Below are positions 27,389-36,800 of a DNA stretch of 64,000 nucleotides, one piece after another (positions within the stretch are counted from its first letter, which is position 1; each line of letters starts with the position of its first letter). Position numbers and translations under genes: made by a program. This DNA is from Pseudoteredinibacter isoporae_A (GTDB lineage Bacteria; Pseudomonadota; Gammaproteobacteria; Pseudomonadales; Cellvibrionaceae), in NCBI RefSeq assembly GCF_040372805.1, contig NZ_BAABWJ010000004.1, forward strand, positions 62,001 through 126,000, written 5' to 3'. The notes under the pieces were generated by a model. It made no database searches. It was not told the origin of the DNA and saw nothing but the letters and a program-made list of their open reading frames with translations.

Positions 27389-27480
27389 CGAACTCTGCGA
27401 TTAATGCTGTCATTAAACCAACCAAACCGTTCGGTTGGTACTCACGGTAATTCAAGTGCCCCACTATGGGGCTTTTCTTT
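27389..27480 (+). ncRNA. Candidate small RNA ending in an intrinsic terminator
   Basis: On the plus strand, a TATACA (about 27381) is followed by a hairpin with arms ACCAACC/GGTTGGT (about 27418-27440) and then the GCCCCA/TGGGGC terminator. No plus-strand gene precedes this terminator, so a short RNA of about 90 bases would explain it. The -35 box is poor and the 5' end is a guess. Confidence 0.3.
27458..27480 (+). terminator. Intrinsic terminator on the strand opposite to both operons
   Basis: GCCCCA pairs with TGGGGC over a 3-base loop, followed by TTTTCTTT. It is oriented to stop plus-strand transcription, although all neighbouring genes are on the minus strand. Confidence 0.6.
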
Positions 27481-27618
27481 CAGGAGGGATCTTCACGCGC
27501 GACAATGTGAACACCACTCTCATCCTATTCTTTCTTTTTATGGGCAGCCCATCGAATGTTGTTTTCTTTACTTCGATTTCTTATTAAAGCTGCCTGCTTT
27601 TAATATCTGGTGAATTGT

Positions 27619-27637
27619 CACCATTATTATCATTCTT
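27619..27637 (-). promoter_or_regulatory. Fur-like box inside a candidate promoter for the cytochrome operon
   Basis: Read on the minus strand, AAGAATGATAATAATGGTG matches 13 of 19 positions of the classical Fur consensus. On the same strand a TTGAAA overlaps its upstream edge, and ACAATT follows after 17 bases, giving a possible promoter covered by the site. The start of the oxidoreductase gene is about 380 bases downstream. Iron control of a heme- and Fe-S-rich operon would make sense (inference). Confidence 0.45.
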
Positions 27638-27858
27638 TCAATAGATCTTGCCAGTATTTCTCAGTGAGTGCGAGGTTTTTCAAACGACAAAACAGGCTTC
27701 CATTTTTTACACTCAATACAGCACAGATCTCTAGATGACCTAAGAGGCTATTCTATTACGGCCAGCCGAATTTTGTGATACCAGTTTTAGTTATTCTCAG
27801 GCCGTAAGCTGGCACCTAAATGCAAATCAGCCGCGATAACATCGCGTCAGATCGATAT

Positions 27859-30800
27859 TTATTCCTGACCCGAACTCCCAGCACTGTTTTCACTGCCACG
27901 CCCACCGGCATTTGTGCTAGCGGTTTCATCAGCACTTTCGATCAAGGCGTCAACTAAATCATCGTCACTGTATAAACCGGATGTTTCAGAGGCATTTCGA
28001 ACCGAAGAGTTACTGTTAATAAACACTTTGATTTCAGAAAACACCGCCGCACTGATATTAATTTCTGGTTGAACCGTAACCACTCGTTCTTCCGGTACAT
28101 TCAAATTAATCGAATCCGCGTTGATCGTCGCTGTGGGCGAGGTGTTCACCTGGCCAACAATATTAATTTCACTGTCGGTACTGATGTTCGATTGCCCCAA
28201 GGCACTCAGGTCGCCATTCACATCAATTCGACCAGTCACCTGAAGCTGCGCATTGTCATTCAAGCTCAGGTTGTTGTCTGTCGCGAGATCGCCACCCAAC
28301 ACCAACTGAGCATCGTCCTGTACGATCACTTCATTCTGAGTAGACAGGTTCGCGCCGACATTAATTACACTTGAGTTACCTGCGTTCAGGCCATTACCAA
28401 GGATTACATCGCCACCAACGGTGACTTGAGAAGTCCCGCTTGTATTCAAACTCCCACTGGCCTGCAGATTGTTTGCAGTATTGAACTGACTGTTATCGTT
28501 CACATTCAAATCGCCATCAATGGTCGACTGGCCACCAGCGTTGACGATCACCTGATCATTCAGCGTTAAGGCACCACTGAGAGAGAAGTCCTGAACTTGC
28601 AAAGTAGCGGACCCGTTTAAGGTCAGCTGCCCAGTATTGGGCAAGCGAATCAAATCGATATCCGAGAAATTAGCCAGCGCAGACTGGCCGTCATAGCTCA
28701 CACCGCCACTGCTACTGCTGCTAAAATCCAAACTGACGCTGTCCCGATTCACTAGAATCAAGCGGTCTTGCCCGGCCCCGCCATTGAGGTTTGTCAAACC
28801 ACTAAACCGATATGAAGCAACATCCACAATACCCGGATCGGAAAGCGTAAATTCATCAGCCAGTGCGCTGCCAGTCAAACTCGTGCTGTTATCAATGAGC
28901 TCAACATTCGTCAGCTCTGTACCACTGACTTGCAAGTTGCCATTGTCCAACAAGAGAGAATCCGCACCTGCCGCATCCAACCGGTCGGTGCCATTTGCAG
29001 CGTCAATAAACAATACATCGCTTACTTCAATACCGTCGATATTGAACCCCTGTACGGCATTCACTGTGATCTGATTATCCAGATCGTTCAAGCTTAAGTT
29101 GCCCACCTGGGCATAGCGTTCAACATTATTGATGTTAATGCCTCTGAAAACCGCAAACCCATCCGCAAGCTGCAGCCCCTGACCGTCGAGCAATAATTGA
29201 TCATTCCCGGCTTTACCATCGATTGACTGCACACCAAAGAAGCGATAATCGGCAAGACTGAATCCATCATTTGCGATCACGCTCAAGGTGTCGTCCTGAT
29301 CCGTCAGCTCAAGAGCGGCGATGTTTAAAAAGTCCTCAATACCGTTAATGCGAATACCGCCACTGCTCAATTCCACACCATCAAGCAAAGACAAGCCTCC
29401 CTGGCCAAGATCCAGGCTGTCGAGGCCACCCCCTCCGGAAATTAAATCAATATCAGAAAAACTGAATCCGGAAACAGAAACCCGACCATCCGATTGAATG
29501 GCAAAGCTTTCGTTCGCATCACTACCACGCAGCTCACCGGTCTCACTGATCTGTTCGATGTTCAGGATTTGGAAATCACCAATGGTGAAACCACCCTCGA
29601 TCAAATCAACACCAAGGCGGTTAAGATTAATACTGTCATTTCCGCCGGCACCATCCAGTCCTGTAACGCCGGTAAAATTAATTCCCGACAGGCTCAGGGT
29701 GTTTTCAGGCAACAAACTGAAATTTTCATCGCTGTCAGAACCCACCAGATTGCCAGTATCACGCACGGACTGCAGACCACGGAACACGATGCCTGAACTG
29801 TTCAGCTGGCCATTAGCAAGCAGTTGCGCACCTCGCCCAGACAGGCTTCCAGTTTGCGCTTGCACCTGGGTTAACCCGGAAAACTGGAAGCCTGAAGCGT
29901 TAATGGCCTGTTGATCCGTGATAGTAAAATCTGTGACTCCCTGCAAATCCGAAATATTTGAGAACACGGAAATTCCGGAAAACGAAACCGCAGCCGCGAT
30001 CACACTGCCGCCTTGAAGGTTTGCGGCAAAATTACCCAGATCAGCACTGCTGCCGCCACTGACTGAGGTCACACCAGAGAAACTAAAGTTGCCTACGGAA
30101 ACCTGCTGGTTCCCCACCAGACTATACGCTTCAGAACTGCCCGTAATGGCCCCGGTATCTTCAATGGTGTTGATGCGAGAGACATTAATACCCTGGGAAA
30201 TAAATTCTGTACCCGCAAGGCTTGCACCGCCGCCGCCAAGGTTTACGGTATTCGCCAAACTAGCATCACCAACCAGAGAATCAACACCGGTGAAAATAAT
30301 ACCGCTGTTCCCACTGCGCACCCGCCCCGTACCTTCGATAAAGAAGAAATCACTGGCTGAACTGCCGACCAAGGCCAAACGACCGGTATCAGAAAAGGCC
30401 TCAAAGTTAATTAACTCGATGCCCTTAACAATATTGTTGCCGTTATTGATTTCAATACCTGTTGAGAATACCCCAAGAGAATCAAAGTCCCCGGCCGCAT
30501 CAACCTGCTCAATATTTGCCAACAGAATAAAATCACTGGCACCAATTTGGTAGTTAAGTTGGTTGTTCGCAAAACCGGAAGGATCAGACCCGGACGCCAC
30601 TAGATTAAACGTGTCACTTGCAGACGTCGCTAACACGCTGTCGTTCGTACCGCCTGCCGCGTCAAGACTGCTGACATTGTTAAAGGTTACAACGCCAGCC
30701 AAGCCATTACCTGACCAGTCGGCGCTAATAGTGCGTCCCCCAAGCAAATTAAATTGATCATCCGTGGATGAACCAATCAAGTCACCGGTATTATTCGAGG

Positions 30801-33800
30801 TTTCAACATTCTCAAAATTGATCGATTGGCCGTCAAAACCGCCGCCACTTTGTAGAGTGGCAGATGCATCGTGTAAGTCGACCGAATCAACGCCACCCGA
30901 GCCATCAACCGATGACACACCAGTAAAATTGAGGCCAGCAACGGCAATTGCATTTGCGGAACTTGCATCAAAGCTTTCCGCTGCGTTAGTGCCGGTCAGG
31001 GCTCCGGTATTGGAAGCCACCGCAACGCCCGTAAAATCAATAGCCTGCCCCCTAAAGCCACTGGCCAACAATGTTGCGCCTGCACTATTCAGATCAACCT
31101 GATCGTTGCCGCCGCCGCCAGCAACCGCATTGACTCCCGCAAAATTTAAACTTCCCACGGCAACATTATTAACTGTTGCAGCATTAAAGTTCTCGTTACT
31201 CGCTGTACCGGTAAGCGTATCGGTATTCAGCACAGCATTGACACCGCTAAAGGTCATCGACCTGGAGTCAAACCCTGATCCCATTAGCGTTGCGGAACCA
31301 TTATTAATGTCAACGGAGTCATTCCCTCCTCCACCATTAACCGTATTAACGCCCGAAAACACTGTTCCCGAGGCTGTGACGCTGTTTGAGGCCGCCGTAT
31401 CAAAACTGTCGTCACCGGAAGATCCTGTCAGAGTAACGGTGTTCAAGGCCGAATCGATATCACTGAAATTAATGGCCTGACTGTTGAAACCACCGGCGTT
31501 CAATGTAGCACCGGTGCCGTTTACATTCACAGAGTCGGTTCCACCACCGCCGTTTACTGCACTGATACTGGTGAAATTTATTCCCGCCACAGTGACCGCG
31601 TTCGCCGCCGCTGCATCAAAACTTTCATTCGACGCACTGCCGTTTACGGTATCACTTCCGCCACCACCAGCAACGGAGCTCACCCCAGAGAACGTCGTGC
31701 CTGATGACGTCACATTATTCGCCGAGGAGAGATCAAAACCATCATCACCTGAGGTACCTGTTAGCGAAGGTGTGTTCAGGGCTGAATCGATATCACTGAA
31801 GTTCATGGACTGGCCGCTGAAGCCGCCCGCGTTTAGTGTTGCGGCGGTACCATTCAAATTAACTGAATCGGTTCCCCCGCCACCCGTCACCGCACTAATG
31901 CTGCTGAAGTTGATTCCCGACACGGTGACGGCATTCGCCGCGGTAGCATTAAAGCTTTCATCCGAAGCACTGCCATTGACCGTATCGCTACCGCCACCAC
32001 CCACTACCGTATTGACACCGGAGAAGGTTGTTCCTGATGAGGTCACATTATTCGCAGTGGAAAGATCAAAATCATCGTTGCCTGAACTGCCGGTTAATGT
32101 AACGGTATTCGACGCTGAATCAATATCGCTGAAGTTAATGGACTGACCATTGAAGCCGCCCGCATTTAAAGTGGCACCGGCACCGTTCAAATCAACGGAA
32201 TCGGTTCCGCCGCCGCCGGCAACAGAGTTCACGCTGGAGAAATTCACACCCGCGACGGTCACGGTGTTGGCAGAACTGGCATCAAAGTTTTCATCGGCGC
32301 TGCTTCCGCTCAAAGCGCCCGTGTTGGATACCGTATTTACCGCGCTAAAATTAATCGACTGGCCGTTAAAGCCACCGGCATTTAAGGTGGCACCCGCGTT
32401 GTTCAGATTCAGCTGGTCATTGCCACCGCCACCGGCAACCGCACTGACACCCGCGAAGTTCAAGCCAGCGACCGCAATCGTGTTGGCTGAAGTCGCATCA
32501 AAATTCTCGTCGTTTGACGTGCCGTTCAGGGTGCCCGTATTGAGTGCTGACGCTACACCGTTGAAAGTAATTGAACGCGCATCGAAACCAGAACCATTCA
32601 ACGTTGCCGAACCGTTATTGAGATCGGCGGAATCATTTCCACCGCCACCCGTAACGGTATTTACACCTGCAAAGCTGGTTCCTGACACCGTCACACTGTT
32701 CGAGGCACTGGTACTGAAACTGTCATTGCCGGAGGTACCGGTCAGTGCATTGGTGTTTGTAGTGGCGTCGATGTCCGTAAAGTTAATGGACTGACCGTTA
32801 AAGCCGCCCGCATTTAAGGTGGCACCGGCACTGTTCAAATCAACGGAATCGGTTCCGCCACCGCCGGCAACAGAACTCACACTGGAGAAATTCACACCCG
32901 CGACGGTCACGGTGTTGGCAGAACTGGCATCAAAGTTTTCATCGGCGCTGCTTCCGCTCAAAGCGCCCGTGTTGGATACCGTATTTACCGCGCTAAAATT
33001 AATCGACCGGCCGTTAAAGCCACCGGCATTCAAGGTGGCACCCGCGTTGTTCAGATTCAGTTGATCATTGCCACCGCCACCGGCAACCGCACTGACACCC
33101 GCGAAGTTCAAGCCAGCGACCGCAATCGTGTTGGCTGAAGTCGCATCAAAACTCTCGTCGTTCGAGGTACCGTTCAGGGTGCCTGTATTGAGTGCTGACG
33201 CTACTCCATTGAAAGTAATTGAACGCGCATCGAAGCCAGAACCATTCAACGTTGCCGAACCGTTATTGAGATCGGCGGAATCATTTCCACCACCACCCGT
33301 AACAGTATTTACACCAGCAAAGCTGGTTCCTGACACCGTTACACTGTTCGAGGCACTGGCACTGAAACTGTCATTACCTGAAGTACCGGTCAATGTGTTG
33401 GTGTTTGTAGTGGCGTCGATGTCCGTAAAGTTAATGGACTGACCGTTAAAGCCGCCCGCATTTAGGGTGGCACCGGCACCGTTCAAATCAACGGAGTCGG
33501 TTCCGCCACCGCCGGCAACAGAACTCACACTGGAGAAATTCACACCCGCGACGGTCACGGTGTTGGCAGAACTGGCATCAAAGCTTTCATCGGCGCTGCT
33601 TCCGCTCAAAGCGCCCGTGTTGGATACCGTATTTACCGCGCTAAAATTAATCGACTGGCCGTTAAAGCCACCGGCATTCAAGGTGGCACCCGCGTTGTTC
33701 AGATTCAGTTGGTCATTGCCACCGCCACCGGCAACCGCACTGACACCCGCGAAGTTCAAGCCAGTGACCCCAATCGTGTTGGCTGAAGTCGCATCAAAAC

Positions 33801-36800
33801 TCTCGTCGTTCGACGTACCGTTCAGGGTGCCCGTATTGAGTGCTGACACTACACCGTTGAAAGTAATTGAACGCGCATCGAAGCCAGAGCCATTCAAAGT
33901 TGCCGAACCGTTATTGAGATCGGCGGAATCATTTCCACCGCCACCCGTAACGGTATTTACACCTGCAAAGCTGGTTCCTGACACCGTCACACTGTTCGAG
34001 GCACTGGTGCTGAAACTGTCATTGCCGGAGGTACCGGTCAGTGCATTGGTGTTTGTAGTGGCGTCGATGTCCGTAAAGTTAATGGACTGACCGTTGAAGC
34101 CGCCCGCATTTAGGGTGGCACCGGCACTGTTCAAATCAACGGAATCGGTTCCGCCGCCGCCGGCAACAGAGCTCACGCTGGAGAAATTCACACTCGCGAC
34201 GGTCACGGTGTTGGCAGAACTGGCATCAAAGCTTTCATCGGCGCTGCTTCCGCTCAAAGCGCCCGTGTTGGATACCGTATTTACCGCATTAAAATTAATT
34301 GAACGACCGTTAAAGCCACCGGCATTTAAGGTTGCGCCTGTATTGTTCAAGTCAACGGAGTCGGTTCCGCCACCGCCGTTAACTGTGGCCACACCAGAAA
34401 ACTGTACGTCACTGCCGGCAATATCCACGGTAATTTCATTGTTGGCGGTCGCCCGGAACGCGTCATTGGACGTGCGCCCCGTCAGGACATCAGTATTATT
34501 GACTGTAGCAATAGCTGAAAAACTAACCCCACGGCTATCAAAACCGCTTGCCGTCATTGATGCATCTTCATTGAAAATATCAGCCGAGTCGGTTCCGCCA
34601 CCACCGGAAACGCTATTCACATTGGCAAACTGAATATCAGCACCAGACACTTCTACCGTAATCTGATTACTGGATGTTGCCCGGAAGCTGTCGTCAGTAT
34701 TCGAGCCAGTTAACGCACCGGTATTACTGACACTGCCAGCGCCATTTACATCAACGTTTTGCGAGGTAAACCCTGTCGCACTGAGTGTTGCGCCAAAGCC
34801 TCCGGCATTTACGTTATCTTCGGCTTGCGCGGTAAGCAGATCCAAACCAGAAAAACGCATACCCTGCGTACTAATTTGTCGGCTCGCCTCAATCAAAAAC
34901 TGATCGTTCACACCATTCTGGCCAATCAAGTCCGCCGTATTGTTGCTGCTTTCCAGCAACTCGACATTATTTGCAGTAAAGCTTGTCGCCGCTGTCGTCA
35001 CAACAGCCGACTCATCTCCAGCGACCTGAAAGCTGTTTACATTACCAACAATACGATCTTCATCGCTATCATCGCCTGCTTCGCCACCATCCAGAACAGT
35101 AACGCCAGCAAAACGAATGCCGCTTACGGTAATCGAACCATCACCATTAATCTGGAAAACCTCTGGATCACTTGTGGCCGTGAGCTCACCAGTATCCAAG
35201 GCAGAATCAATATCACTAAAATCAATGGCGTTACTGCTGAACCCCGTGCTGTTTAAATTCGCGTTGGCGCTGTTCAGGCTAACATCGTCGTTGCCACCGT
35301 TCCCATCAACCGCACTGACACCCGAAAAGTTAACGCCCGACACACTGATGTTTCCAGAAGAGGCCGAGCTGAAATTGTCATCGCCACTTTGTCCGGTGAT
35401 TTGCCCGGTATTACTTGCGGTCGCGACCTGAACAAAATTCACGCCATGGCTACTAAAACCCGCCCCATTTAAACTGGCTCCATTGCTGCCAATATCAACG
35501 CTATCGCTGCCTGTATTACCATTAACCTGATTAACGTCCTGAAACTCTATAGTGCCACTTCCTGGATTCACGGATACTGAATTCATGGCCGTAACCGTAA
35601 AGGATTCGTCAGACGCTGTGCCTAACAACTGATTGGTATTGCTGACGGTATCGACATCTGAAAAAGCAATGCTCCGACTGTTAAAACCCGTAGCGGATAA
35701 ATCGGCATTCTGGTTCTCAATATCAACAGAGTCCGTTCCGCCATTCCCATCAACCGAATTGACATTTGCAAACTGGACATCGTTCCCAGAGACATTAACA
35801 GTGATTTGATTGTCGGCCGTCGCTCTGAAACTGTCGTCTGAAGTCGTGCCTGTAAGCGTATCCGTATTGGTGACAGAACGAACATTTGAAAAACTGATGC
35901 CACGACCGTCAAAACCGCTTGCGGAAATATCAGCGCCCCCGCCATTCAAATTAACTTGATCGCCGGTTCCCCCCCCGCCTGTCACAGCACTAATAGCAGT
36001 AAAATTTATTCCAGCGACGGTGACAGCGTTCGCGGCAGTTGCATCAAAGGTTTCGTCAAAAGTGCTCCCGTTAACGGTATCACTCCCACCACCGCCGGCG
36101 ACCGTACTCACACCTGAGAAAGTGGTTCCCGAAGAGCTTACGTTGTTCGCCGTGGACAGATCAAAATCATCGTCGCCCGAAGTCCCGGTCAAAGCACCGG
36201 TATTCGAAGCGGCATCGATATCACTGAAATTGATCGACTGGCCAGTGAATCCACCCACACTTAATGTCGCCCCAGCAGTGTTTAAATCTACGGAGTCAGC
36301 TCCACCACCGCCGGTCACAGTACTGATACTGCTAAAGTTGATTCCCGCTACGGTGACGGCATTCGCGCCGGTAGCATCAAAGTTTTCATCAGAGCCACTG
36401 CCGTTGACAGCATCGCTCCCGCCGCCACCGGCCACCGTATTGACTCCTGAGAAGGTCGTTCCCGAGGTGGTCACGTTGTTGGCGGTGGAGAGAGCAAAAC
36501 CATCGTTGCCCGAAGTGCCTGTTAAGGTAACGGTATTCGAAGCCGTGGTGATGCCTGTGAAGTTGATGGACTGAGCGTTAAAGCCGCCCGCATTCAGCGT
36601 TGCTCCTGCACTGTTCAAATTGGCGGAGTCGGTTCCGCCACCACCCGCAACAGAACTTACGCTGGAGAAATTAACACCGGCAACTGTTACTGTGTTCGCG
36701 GAACTGGCATCAAAGTTTTCGTCTGAGCTGCTCCCACTCAAGGCACCGGTGTTGGATACCGTGTTCACCGCGCTAAAATCAATCGACTGACCGTTAAAAC

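Larger units (their letters stand above)
27237..27858. other. Regulatory gap between the TPS and cytochrome operons
   Basis: The 622-base gap between two minus-strand operons holds no convincing gene; a 75-codon plus-strand frame (27386-27613) lacks protein character and a ribosome binding site. It contains a Fur-like site within a possible minus-strand promoter, a weaker Fur-like dyad nearer the oxidoreductase start (27266-27284, 10 of 19 consensus positions) and a plus-strand hairpin-terminator pair. These are listed separately. Confidence 0.55.

Noticed and set aside
28069..36574. Many long plus-strand open frames opposite the TpsA gene, rich in Pro, Ala and Ser
   Set aside because: They are shadows of the repetitive minus-strand gene: the same sequence recurs with the 648-bp period, they lack ribosome binding sites, and the opposite frame has the full signal peptide and TPS domain.
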